Of a stretch of DNA of 64,000 bases, positions 1 to 10,500 are shown piece after piece. Source of the stretch: Sphaerolaimus hirsutus (taxonomy: Eukaryota > Nematoda > Chromadorea > Monhysterida > Sphaerolaimidae); NCBI GenBank assembly GCA_964036195.1, contig OZ038453.1:26895598-26959597 (forward strand), written 5' to 3'. The notes beneath the pieces are model-generated. The model searched no databases. It saw only the letters and a list, made by a program, of their open reading frames with translations, and was not told the origin of the DNA. The translations under genes were made by a program, and so were the position numbers. The stretch's first letter is position 1. Every line of letters starts with the position of its first letter.

Positions 1-987
1 TTGACTTCTATACTCTTCTATTCTTTACACTTTGTGACTTGGTGACTTTACACCTTGCACGCGTGGTTCACATTGGAAGCGTGCCAATGATATTTAATTC
101 ACGCAATTTCTATAAAAATACATCGCTGTTATAACGTTGTAATCTTGTTTGTAGGTTAACAAAAAGCTTTTCATCATTGTACAAAAAGCGGTTGCTATAA
201 TTATCATGGTCACGCTTCCAACCTGAGACATAAATAGTGAGACATAAATAAAGTATAAACTCGGCGGACTTATTGGAAGTCATTGTTCTACGGGATTTTT
301 GTACGAGTGTGAATACTTAAACTTGGCACATGTCCAAGTTCCTTGCGTTTCATGCAATCAAGTTTAAAGACGCGCGACGCACCGTTTGCGTTCGCGTTTA
401 AGTCAAATTCAGCGACCGCGAATTGCCGCTAATGGCGACCCACGTACTCGTTGAATCTTGTGTTGACTTAGGTAATTCCGCAACCGTGCGTCTTTATCGT
501 GGAAATCATGCGTCTAACTTTTTGTTAGGCAACGCAAGGAATTTGGACGTGTGCCAAATTTCATACGTACTTTTTCGGAGGAATCTATCTGGGCCGCGAC
601 GATAAGATCGGGCCTAATGCCTTACAATCCGGCTTTCTGTAACGATATGTCTATCAAATTCATATCGTTCTCTTTTAAAAGGTCGGACTGAAAAAAATGT
701 ATCGTGAACCAAATGGAATTCGTCCATTCAAGTTCAAATTAAAAAACATACGTCATTGGGAACCAAGGGCCGAATACCTGATTCGTTTCATGTCCGCCGA
801 GTTTACTAAATATTTCTTATGATTGGGTGGGGGCAATCACTTAAAAAGAAGTTTATCGAATTTCACAAAATAATGATTTTTTACTTGCTCCATTGACAGT
901 CACGGTTTGCTGGTCATATTTATTTCAAGCGAATGCAAACCTGTAATGATAAATGGGGGATGTTATTTGGGTAAAACATGTGGTCAG
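1..987. other. Non-coding flank, no gene recognised
   Basis: No reading frame here looks like a gene. The segment around 45-110 (growth of the motif 'ggaagcgtgccaatgatatt') recurs in both orientations near 62220-62411, so the left edge of the window is probably part of a dispersed repeat that continues outside. The rest is unassigned A+T-rich DNA. Confidence 0.4.
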
Positions 988-1412
988 GTGGCAATCACAA
1001 GCCCTGTAAAGTGTAAAGTAAAGTGTCTAATGTAAAATCAATAAAGTAAAGTGTCAAATGTGAAGTTATAGGTAAAGTAAAGTGTCAAATGTAAAGTCAA
1101 ATATCAATTGTCATGCAAAGTGTCAAATGTCAAGTAAATGGTCAATTGTGTATCCAAATCCTTTTTTGTATCCAAATATTATGTTTTTGTATCCAAACCT
1201 AACGTCTAAAAATAAGATTTGGATACAAAAACATAAGATTTAGATACACAATTGACACTTTACTTTACATTTGACTTTAAATTTACACATGGCATGACAA
1301 TTGACATTTGACTTGGCATTTGACTTATGTTGCATGACAATTGACATTGGACTTTACATTGGACTTTACATTTGACACTTGACTTTACACTTTACAGTGT
1401 TTGAGACCGCCC
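988..1412 (+). repeat. Family B hairpin MITE
   Basis: An inverted repeat with the left arm made of 'tgtcaaatgtaaagt'-type words and the right arm their reverse complement. The centre is a smaller hairpin built on 'gtatccaaatcttatg'. The left end follows CAG and starts GTGGCA. The right end runs into a G-rich stretch near 1412, so the exact right boundary is uncertain by a few bases. No coding capacity. Confidence 0.65.
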
Positions 1413-1430
1413 CCTGGGGGCAGTCCCGGC

Positions 1431-1497
1431 TAGTGATGGAAAAAGCGCCAGGCTTTCGGCGCCAAGCGCCAAAAGTCTGGCGCTTTTTCCATCACTA
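1431..1497. repeat. Short family E palindrome (TAGTGATG ends)
   Basis: A 67-bp palindrome. Its ends are TAGTGATGGAAAAAGCGCC and the reverse complement, and its centre is rich in GGCGCC. The same ends bound a longer tandem-repeat element at 50240-50730 and an element at 51367-51467 that has an 8-bp target duplication, so this is probably a hAT-type miniature element. Confidence 0.55.
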
Positions 1498-1861
1498 CTC
1501 GCTCGGCATGTATATGTCAAATATAGCTAGAATATGTATATAACCAGGTGTCTATCTCAAAATAGCGATTTTAAGGTGAGAATTGACAAAATGAATCAAG
1601 TTCAAGAGTTTAGGTTTTGAGTGAAAATTTGAAAAACTTCCTCAAAAGTGTGCTCCACGTAAATATATACCTAAATAGATAACTGTAAGAATTTCATTGG
1701 GGGAGCTCAGGGGAAAGAAGCCCAAAAATTTGCCTCGGATACATAGATAGCTGGCCGAATTGGGGGGGGGGGCAGCACAGCTCTCCCCAATTGGAGACCC
1801 CTGCAACGGGTCTACATGCCGAGCGGGTTTACATGCCTAGCGGGAGCCTAGGTGGTTTCGT

Positions 1862-2815
1862 TCACTTGTATTTCATCCTCTGCGCGGCCGCTTGCCTGTA
1901 AGCCACGCTGAAGGGGTCTAGGCTGGCGCCGGCGCCCGCCGCCCTCTTGTGCGTGCCGAAATCTGGCCAGCCGACCATGTTGAGGCCGCGCTTGCCGGGC
2001 CGGAAGTAGGTGGGCCAGCTGAAGGGGGGGGGGGGTTTGATACACCCAGGGGGTTTATTTTTTCAGAGTGAGGATTTTGAGGGGGGTTAAACGAGGGTGG
2101 TTTATTATTTCGCCATTGTGGGCCTATGTTGACTCTACTTGAGGGCCATAACGTGTCAATTTATGTTAATAGGACTATATTTTGCAGGGTTACTCCCGGA
2201 TTGTAGTAATGTCAAAGGTCAAATGTCATGTAAAAAAACCTGTGAAATGTAAAATGGCATGTAAAATGTTTTGCAGTGTCGAAAAAATCATGTAAACTGC
2301 CCTGTAACATGACGATGATTGGTAGCAAATAAAATCAAATTTGATATTTAGCTGACATTTTACATGGATTTTGACACCTTGTATGGCATTTTACATGGCT
2401 GTTGACATATTGTATGGCATTTGACATTTTACAGGCTATTTTAAAAGCGTCTGGGAGTGGGAGCTGCACCACTTCGGCATAGACAGTCACTGCAGATACA
2501 AAAAAAGTGACAAAAATTATTCACTACAATATTTATTTTCAGTTTGGTGTATTCACATGCTATTTTCTTGAGCAAACAAATTTTCAGTGTTCATAAAAGT
2601 TACTTCTATAAGATATTTGTCACTTTTCCTCGTCACTTTGCCTCACTTCTCACTTGCATCACTCGCCCCACCAACTTATCTCCGGCCCTCCCTGGACGCA
2701 GATATCCGGGGATATTGTACGCGGTCGCGTCGTCTTTGTTGCCCGGCATGAGCACGTTGTGCACGTACCGCTTGCTGTCCGAGCCGCCCGACGCCGTTTC
2801 GCTGTCTGGTGCGCT
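1862..2815 (-). CDS. Unrecognised host gene, last two exons (GC-rich)
   Basis: Two GC-rich islands in A+T-rich DNA have one frame each in which nearly every codon ends in G or C. Exon A is 2676-2815 (after a C-rich tract ending CAG) and exon B is 1862-2018 (after a run of C and TTCAG). Joining them at a GT donor after 2676 (phase 2) gives one frame ending in TGA at 1862-1864. The joined tail has basic sites (SDSKR, RPGR, RPGKR, GTHKR) and two short repeats of the type Y-L/F-R-P-G, which would fit a neuropeptide precursor with amidated ends. It could equally be the tail of an ordinary protein. The intron (2019-2675) contains a family B-like hairpin. Upstream exons and start are not identified, and the exon A donor (GTTGGT) is weak. 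I see coding signal but do not recognise the family. Confidence 0.4.
2205..2472. repeat. Diverged family A/B hairpin inside an intron
   Basis: Words such as 'gtcaaatgtcatgtaaaa' on the left and 'ttttacatggcatttgacat' on the right form a long imperfect inverted repeat. It ends near 'tctgggagtgggagc', a decayed version of the family A terminus. It lies in the intron of the gene at 1862-2815. Confidence 0.5.
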
Positions 2816-3841
2816 CTGGGGGGGGGGGGGGTATTTAAGGGGGGGGGGGGGGCTGGCGCGTAGGTTTGCATTTGAATTGTGACTGGTTCAGTGTGAAAAT
2901 GCCCGTGAAAATGAAAAATTTCACACGAAATCAGTCAAATGTTATTACATGTTGAATTTTATACTCTTTTTTTTCATAGCTTTTTTGATGGTAAAAATGG
3001 TGGCAAACGCCAGGTGTGAATAGAAAAAGGCGCTTGGGGCAGTCTCCAGTTTTTTTTCTAAAATATATCGAATTACATTCTCTTTTTGGGGCGAAAATAA
3101 TAATGATGTTTTTATTTTTGTTTTTTTTGTATGTTTTTTTCACGCATTTTTAACGCGATTTTTTGCTTTCGTAGGGTTATGAGCTCTGGTATATTTATAA
3201 GATTTTTCAAAAATCACCCTATTTTTGGAACGCTACTTAGGTGCCCATTAGAAAACTACCTATCCTTATATTTACCTCTGCATTCACTTGGCCAGCTGCC
3301 AGGAATATCAAAGCCAGTGCCGCCATCGCGCACGTTGAAGCCATTTTTGCGCAAATTTGCGATAAAAATGTGAGAATGCGGTAAAATGAGAAAGGGGTTA
3401 CAAAGTGTGGGCATAAATGAAAGTGGAATATTTTGAGGGGGCTGAAATTTGAATGTGGCCAGCTAAGTTAAACGAGGAACTGGGTTATCTACCGTATTTA
3501 ATTGAATAATTCCCTCGGGGAATTTTTTTTGTTGTCAGACTTTTTGAGGGAGAAAATGTTCAAGGGGTGGGGAATATGTCGAAGAGGTACTTATTTTTTT
3601 GTTGAAATTTGTAATCACGTTTATTTGTACTAATTTCACAAAACCTGCTGTATTAACAAAATAACATGCCATATTTGTTCAAATTGAACACAACAAAAGC
3701 CTATATGATCATATTCACAGGGGGAATTATTTTGTCCTCATTCCCCTAACAGAGGGGAATTATGCAAGAGGGAATTATTACAGCAAATATGGTACATCCC
3801 ATGTACGTGTACATTTGCCTAATTACATGCTCATGTAAATA
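2816..3841. other. Non-coding, repeat remnants
   Basis: No convincing exon. The stretch 3490-3780 carries a decayed element with outer 'ccgtatttaattgaataattccc'-like words and an internal match to 53600-53890. A homopolymer G tract lies at its left edge, corresponding to the pyrimidine tract of the exon A acceptor. Confidence 0.35.
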
Positions 3842-4273
3842 CCGAGTTTCCTCGAAATACCCCCCCCTCGAAATACCCCCCCCTCGAAATGGACACTATG
3901 AACTTATAAACCCCCCCTCGAAATACCCCCCCCCCAAATTTAGTGTATAGAAAACGTAAATGACAAAGGCTGCGGTTTGTCATCTGGGTAATGCAAAACA
4001 CACGATAAAAACGATGACTCTGTTATGTGAGAACAGTGATTATACGTCTACACACTTATACAAGTCTTTAGAGTCTTATAAATGGCGAGCGATTTTTGTT
4101 GCATTTTCGACGTATGCGTACGCGACGACAATTTAGTACTTGGTTTTCAAACAATTTCTGGCGAAATAATAACCCCCCCCCCCTCGAAATACCCCCCCCC
4201 CTCGTTTAACCCCCCCCTCAAAATTCTCACTCTGAAAAAATAAACCCCCCAGGGGTATTTCGAGGAAATACGG
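3842..4273. repeat. TA-flanked MITE (ccg...cgg ends)
   Basis: A 432-bp element bounded by CCGAGTTTCCTCGAAATACC and GGTATTTCGAGGAAATACGG, with TA on both sides. The interior is rich in C and G runs. A sister copy at 30535-30986 can be compared with an unoccupied site, which supports TA as the target duplication (Tc1/mariner-like). Confidence 0.7.
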
Positions 4274-4377
4274 TATGAAGTTGTTTGAGCCTTTGTTGAA
4301 TCGGACATTATGCCACACGTTGATTGATTGACACATTGCTTCCATTCATTGCATGCATTTCCTCACTTCCAATATTA

Positions 4378-4792
4378 CCGTGTTACCTCGAAATACCCCC
4401 ATGGGGTTTTTTTTCGCCAGCAAAATTTGAGGGGGTTAATTCGAGGGGGTTCATTATTTCGTCAGAAATTTTCGTAAGGATCGTAGTAAAAAGTAGGCAT
4501 TTGTGTACCCAATACAGGTAATAAATGTGTCCAAACGGGCTATTTTTGGACATAAAAAACTAAGATAGCTACACAAACTATTCTATGTGTAGCTGCAATG
4601 CAAATTAGCAGTAATATACATAATGCACATTGTATACATGACGTATTTATTACGTACAGGATATACATCGTTCCGAAGGGGGGGGGGGTATTTCGAGGGG
4701 GGTTTATTATTTCCCCAGTCCATTTTGAGGGGGGGGGGGTTATTCGAGGAGTGGGTAAATTCAGGGGGGGGGGATAATTCGAGGTAATACGT
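4378..4792. repeat. TA-flanked MITE, second variant
   Basis: Starts 'ccgtgttacctcgaaatacc' and ends 'cgaggtaatacg'. Its right half is included in the tandem duplication and reappears at 30202-30320. Confidence 0.6.
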
Positions 4793-6144
4793 TATAAAAC
4801 ATATTTTTAATCAGGCCATGTTAACTTGGATACAATCCATTTTGCTAATGTAGCAGATTTGGCTGGGTGCATTGACTTGACAACTGATGAGTTGACAAAT
4901 GAGTTGACATAGTCAGTTTGACTGGTGTAAGCATTCAAAGGAAAGCCACAGTTCCATACACTCTGAAACGTTGTGTTTTATGTAAAAATTTGATAACATT
5001 GTATATATAAATTAGGCAAGGACGTAGCCAAGGGGAGGGGCTTGGGGGGTGCCCCCCCCTTCCCCGGTCGGACTCAAAAATATGCCAGAAATGGCACTTT
5101 TACGATGCGATTTTGTCGGCAGCCCAAAAATTTTTTGCGCGCGTGCGCGCATTTCGGCGCCGCACCGTGTTTTATTCATACCTACGGTTGAGGACCGAAA
5201 AATGACTCAAAATGTGTCCCGGTCGCTGTATATGTATGTAAAATACATGCAAGTACAGCACCATTTGGCGCCAATGCCAACGCCAATGGCGCCATGGCGT
5301 GACGCTACCAATGGCGCCATTCCTTCACCACTGCGGTCAAATCTTAGCGGGGGGAGGGGGCGCCGCCCCCCCCCGTTCGCCGGGCTCCGTATACTATCCG
5401 CCCCCCCCCCCTCAAAAATCCTGGCTACGTCGCTGAAATTAGGGATGGTTGGTATCTTTGAACTCAAAAATGCGCAATTTCACATGCAAATCAACAACAT
5501 TTTAAGCACTATCATATTCATATGAAGTCAGAAACATTAGTTAAAATACTTTTTTGTTGTATAAACCATGAAAACTGCCCTAAATTATATTGTTGGTGAT
5601 TTCCAGAAAAAATATTAGGCATATGCTTTGATATGCTCTCAGTATAGCCAAATATTTTAGCAGCAATGTATTTTTCATTATTTCAAGGGTCACATAAACA
5701 TAAATACACACATAATGGTTCACTTGCATGCAGCTAATATGGAGACATAAATAACTGTGTCTGGAGAGTATTAAGTCACTATATTGAGTCAAAATATCAT
5801 AAAGTCAGCATGAAGTCATTATGTAACATGTCGCCTAGGTAGATTCACTCAATCTCACACAATGTTTATCACTGGTGTTGAGATCATCCCCTTTTCACAC
5901 AATGTTCTATGTTCCATTTTGATGGTATTTAATCTGTGTTCTGAGACGTGATCGGGAGTGATGCACATCAATACACCGTTTTCATCATCATCGCATTTTA
6001 CGCGACGTTTAGAGTAAAAGTAAATACCCAACATGAACTCTGGATCAAATGTCACTGGGTCATGGAATTCCATGACAAAATTTCAGTGTGGTAGAACTCA
6101 ACTTTTTCACCGAACATTTATTTGTACTCATACTTTCGCACAGA
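4673..6144 (+). repeat. Tandem duplication unit 1, left part
   Basis: This stretch matches 30202-32102 nearly base for base over long runs, apart from the extra MITE at 30535-30986. Its continuation is found at 30127-30190, beyond the giant retroelement. It contains an embedded MITE (about 5019-5435) with ends reading 'ggacgtagcc' and 'ggctacgtc'. The long open frames over that MITE follow its base composition and repeat structure and are not genes. Confidence 0.8.
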
Positions 6145-6152
6145 ATAAATTG

Positions 6153-6640
6153 CAGAGTTGTTAGAATTACTGAACTTTTTTAAAAGTATACGTAAACGTA
6201 AAGTATTTTTTTTACTCACCACAAAGTATAGAAAACGTAAAATACTTTTTTTTTACTCGTACGTACGCGTAAATGTGGGTACTTTTTTGTGAGTGTAGAA
6301 ACGACTATTTTTGTTCATAGAATGTGTAAAAGTGGGCACTTTTTCATACGTGTACAGCACAACGTATGTTTTTCTATAAGCAAGTGACAGATTATATAGT
6401 TTTCAAGGTCTCTTTTTTCTAGAAGATAAAAATCAACGTTCTCCCGACTCTTTTACCACATCCGTTGTCTCCACAACCATTTCGATTTGGTTGCGAATTT
6501 TGATATTTTTAAAGGCACTACCCCGCATATCTAAAATATTCAATGGATCCACTTCTGTAAATACATAGCAGTGTAGTTACTGTATAAATATGTCCCACAT
6601 TGAATTTTCATAAATACATTTTCCGTACGCGTACGCTTTG
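6153..6640 (+). mobile_element. hAT-type MITE, left part (interrupted)
   Basis: Starts CAGAGTTGTTAGAA after the 8-mer ATAAATTG (6145-6152). The rest of the element is at 30009-30126 and ends AACAACTCTG, followed by a second ATAAATTG (30127-30134). The intact sister copy is 57764-58363. The unoccupied target is visible at about 32102-32110 in duplication unit 2. The interior is rich in 'gtacgcgtac' words. It was split by the giant LTR element. Confidence 0.85.
6636..6640. repeat. Target site duplication CTTTG, left
   Basis: Five bases directly before the left LTR, repeated at 30004-30008 after the right LTR. The empty site in the sister MITE has one copy only. Confidence 0.85.
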
Positions 6641-7400
6641 TTTAAAGTACCTACCTAGGGTAGAAGTGCCAACTTCCCAACCCTAGTCTATTTTGAAAAA
6701 GAGATTTAATTTAGATGGTTTAATTAGGTATAAGCATAAAGTTTTGACTGCGGTATTTTAATTACTTCTGGTATTTGTGATTAGTTGTTAAGTTAAGTTG
6801 TATTACTGAGTCGAAATTGTTTAAAGAACCAACAATTTTATGTAGCAAATCATGAACGAATCCACCAAAGAAAGGCAGTCAAATTGGATGTGAGAAGTGA
6901 CATTTCGGACATCATGAGCGGTGGCTCAAATGTCCAGGTTGTGAGTCCTTTGCAGCTTCACTTCCATCTACAGGCCTGGTCTTTTGGTAATTACCTTTTT
7001 ATCTCATCGATGTATTTCTTATTCCAAAAGCAAAACTCCAAGTGACTGCCGTTGTCTGGTAGTCGGCGCAATTAAGTAAAAACCTATTCACATGCAGTAT
7101 TGCCGAGTATACTGCTGGTGATTACAAAGGTTTTGTGGGCGCGCACGTCTTCAAAATGCCATAACACTCAATCATGTGGAGCGAAAAAGCGTCTCTAAAT
7201 ACTAAATATAATGAGACTATCTCCTAGTTTGCGACAAAAGTCTACTGTTTGTGTAATGGTAATGACGTAGATTATAATTAAGAAATTCCTATCTTATATT
7301 TGCTACTTATAGATAGTGTTTGTGAACTAGTGTTGGGAAAATTAAATAAAATGAAAATTTTAGGGTGTTTGCACTTGTTCAGTGCGCCTATACCCTTACA
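6641..7400 (-). repeat. 3' LTR (760 bp)
   Basis: On the element's sense strand it begins TGTAAGGGTATAGG and ends GGTACTTTAAA. It matches 29244-30003 except for one C/T difference near 6961. It lies directly downstream of the polyprotein gene in the sense direction, as a 3' LTR should. Confidence 0.93.
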
Positions 7401-7418
7401 TGCGGCCCCCTATGCTGT
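7401..7418 (-). promoter_or_regulatory. Candidate polypurine tract next to the 3' LTR
   Basis: On the sense strand the bases before the LTR read ATAGGGGGCCGCA. Only the AGGGGG part is purine, so the match to a classical plus-strand primer is imperfect. Position alone supports it. Confidence 0.3.
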
Positions 7419-7587
7419 CACAGGTGGCCTCACCTGTCAACTTAAGCACTATGAATTGTGAATGAGTCTAATAATTACACTACAAGAGAACAGGCGAGAT
7501 TAACAAATTACCAAATTACAAGAAAACTGACAAGCCAATATAGGATGAAGCAATAAGCGAGTCTGATCTAAGAATAATGGGATAATG

Positions 7588-10500
7588 CTAATTTGTGCTA
7601 ATTTTTAAAGTTTGATGGGCCTGTAAGCATGCTACTGTATCTTGATTGCTAAATTCTTTGCGAGTGTCTATCAAATACCAAATGTTGACTATATGTTGTC
7701 CGGTTGTATAAGTATGTTCTAAAATCTTAAAATGCACATCATCTTTTCCATTGATCACTCGAATTGCCATGCCTGGTGGCACTGAAACCTCAATTCCAGT
7801 GGTGATCACTTGTTTTCCTTGTGGCACCAGTACCATGGGGCACCTCGGCTTGATTTGCAATGTGTTGTTGAAGTGGTTGGTGCACACTGCAAATGTTGTC
7901 GATGCCCGTACTGCCAGCTGGTGCGGTCTGTTTGGTGTCACAACTGGATGTGTCGTTGGCACCAGTCCCATTGTCCTCTGTCGTGGCTGTTGTTCATTTG
8001 CTGTTTCCTGTATTTCATGGATTTCTGTTTCATACTCCATGGACCCTCCACTTGGCAGTGGTGTGGCCTTCCATTTTGATGCAGTATGGCCCAGCAATTC
8101 ACTGTACAATGCACCAATTTCATCATTTTCTGGCCTTTTGTTGGCTCTGATCATTCTGATCACCTTCTTTTTGGGGTTCAATCGCAGATTGTAGCGCATT
8201 GCCCTTGGCTGGCCAGTTGGATATTTGGTCAGTACTGGCAATTCTTCATCTTCAGATGCAGATGACTCAAGTCCACCAGTCATCATGAATGGTTTTGATT
8301 GTGATGGCACACTTGGATCTGCCTGTTTTCTTGCATTTTCATTTGTTTTCGTGGCATCCTGACTGACATCAGTTGGTGGTGCCACAGCACCAGCCATTTG
8401 GTCAGGTTGCTGGGGTACTTGTTCCTCTTGCTGTACTGCTGGGTCCCCATGTCCAAATGTTGGAAAGACATCATCCCGTGGATGCCACATTTTGACCAGC
8501 ATCATTGGAAACTTGATACTGGGTGAATCCGGTTCATTCCATTTCTGGAGATACACAGTTTTTGGTGGATCTCCTGTGAGTTTCGTGACCATGTACGGCC
8601 CAACCCACACATCTCTTGTTTTTCCAGTTTGGTCTTTGGGAATCGTAAATGACTTCTTGAGCACCAGGCAACCCAAATGGATTTTCTGCGTATCTGCGCA
8701 CTTCTTGTCATGGATTGCCTTGTTGGTGTCATTTTGTTCCTGGTTCTTGGCATTTGTATAAGCCCATATGCGGCGCATATTCACCAGCAATGTATGCATG
8801 TACGTGGGGTATTGCATCATAGTCTCAAACTGTTTTGGCTTCAAATCTGCAGCCAGTGCTGTTCTTGGCAATTGTCCAAACACGCACATATACGGAGACA
8901 CTCCAGTGGCTGAGTGCACTGCCATTCTGTTTGCCATTAGTGCAAAAGGCAACCAGGTGGGCCAGTCATGGTGATCTAAATCACGCATGCACGCTGCCAA
9001 GAGCCCTAGCAAACTGCGGTTGGCTCTTTCCACAATGCCATTGCTTTGTGGGTGAAATGGGGCTGTTGTGATTTTCCGAATTTGGAACAGCTTTGTGATT
9101 TCTGTGAATATTTCACCTGTGAATGAGGCGTGGCAATCTGATGTCATATATGCTGGCGCACCATATTTGCAAATCCAGTTTTCTACAAGCATCTGGGCTG
9201 CTGTCTTTGCATCAGTCCTTTCAACTGCCCAGCCATCTGCCCAACGTGAGCACCTGTCAACCACCAGAAATACATAGCTGTGGCCAGAATAACTGGTTGG
9301 CAGTTCTAAATGGTCGATGTGGATCCACTCAAAAGGCTGAAGTCTTGGCTGTGTCTCGGGCATAGGCAATCGTGTCTTTGGGACAGGGCAGTTGCGTGTT
9401 TGACAGTGTGTACATGTTTTGATGTAATTGTACACATCTCGTTGCATCTCAGGCCAGTACAGGTGCTGTGCCATTAGTGACAGTACCTTACGCGCATTCA
9501 AGTGCCCGCCGACCACTGTATCGTGATGTTCTGCCATCATTTGCATACGCAATGTTTTTGGCACAAACACACGCGTACGTTTGGCTTTTTCAGCTGGGTG
9601 AGTTGGGTTGCGCACATAAGCCAGCAAATCTGGGTAGGCAAAATGTGGCCCAAAACACGGTTTTTCGCCTTGTTCCATCTGATGGATAATTCGTTGTGTC
9701 TCTTGGTCATGTTTCTGGGCTGATGACAGCCTGTCTCGCCAGTTGTTCAACTGGGCTGGTGTGCATTCTCCACTGTCTTGTGGTGAGCGCAGCACTGCCA
9801 TGACTCTGATTGGTGCCACTTCTGGCTCTGTATTTGTAGTTTTTCTGGGTCCTTTGTATGGATCAGGAATTTCTTCATTGGGCACGTATGGTGGCAGTTT
9901 CTTCCACCATGGTCTTGGCTTTGGAATTTTGCTGTCATCCAACTCAATCTCCATTGGTGGATTGTCAATTTTGGTCAGCAATTCGCTATCTCGTCCCGTA
10001 GGAGCTCTAGATAGAGCATCGGCCACCACATTGGTTTTCCCTGGTCTGTGTTTTACGTCCAGATCATATCCTGCCAGTGTCAGACAGATCCTCGTGATAT
10101 ACTGACTATGGCCTTTTGCGTGCATCAAATATGCTAGTGCCCTGCTGTCAGTGTACACTGTCACTTTCCTGCCCATGCAATAATGTTTGTACTTTTCCAA
10201 AATCCATGCCAATGCTTCTGCTTCTCTGATCATTGCATTAAAGTCATTGCGGTTGTCAGCAACTTGTGTTGATGCAAAGGCAATTGGTCTGATTTCTCCT
10301 GTTTCAGGTTGGCGCTGTTCTAGTACTGCGCCATATCCATGTACTGGTGGACAGGCTGCATCAACTGATATAATCAATTCCAGTTCTGGCCTGTAAAAGG
10401 CCAGCACAGGAGCTGTCACCATAGCTTTCTTGAGTGCTTCAAATGCATTCAATCTCTCTTCTGTCCATTCAAATTCAACACTTTCCTTTGTCAGTTCTAC

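Noticed and set aside
5049..5525. A 158-codon plus-strand frame, with a relative at 31071-31487
   Set aside because: It covers a MITE bounded by 'acgtagcc' repeats and G/C runs. The two duplicated copies differ by frame-changing indels without codon-level conservation.
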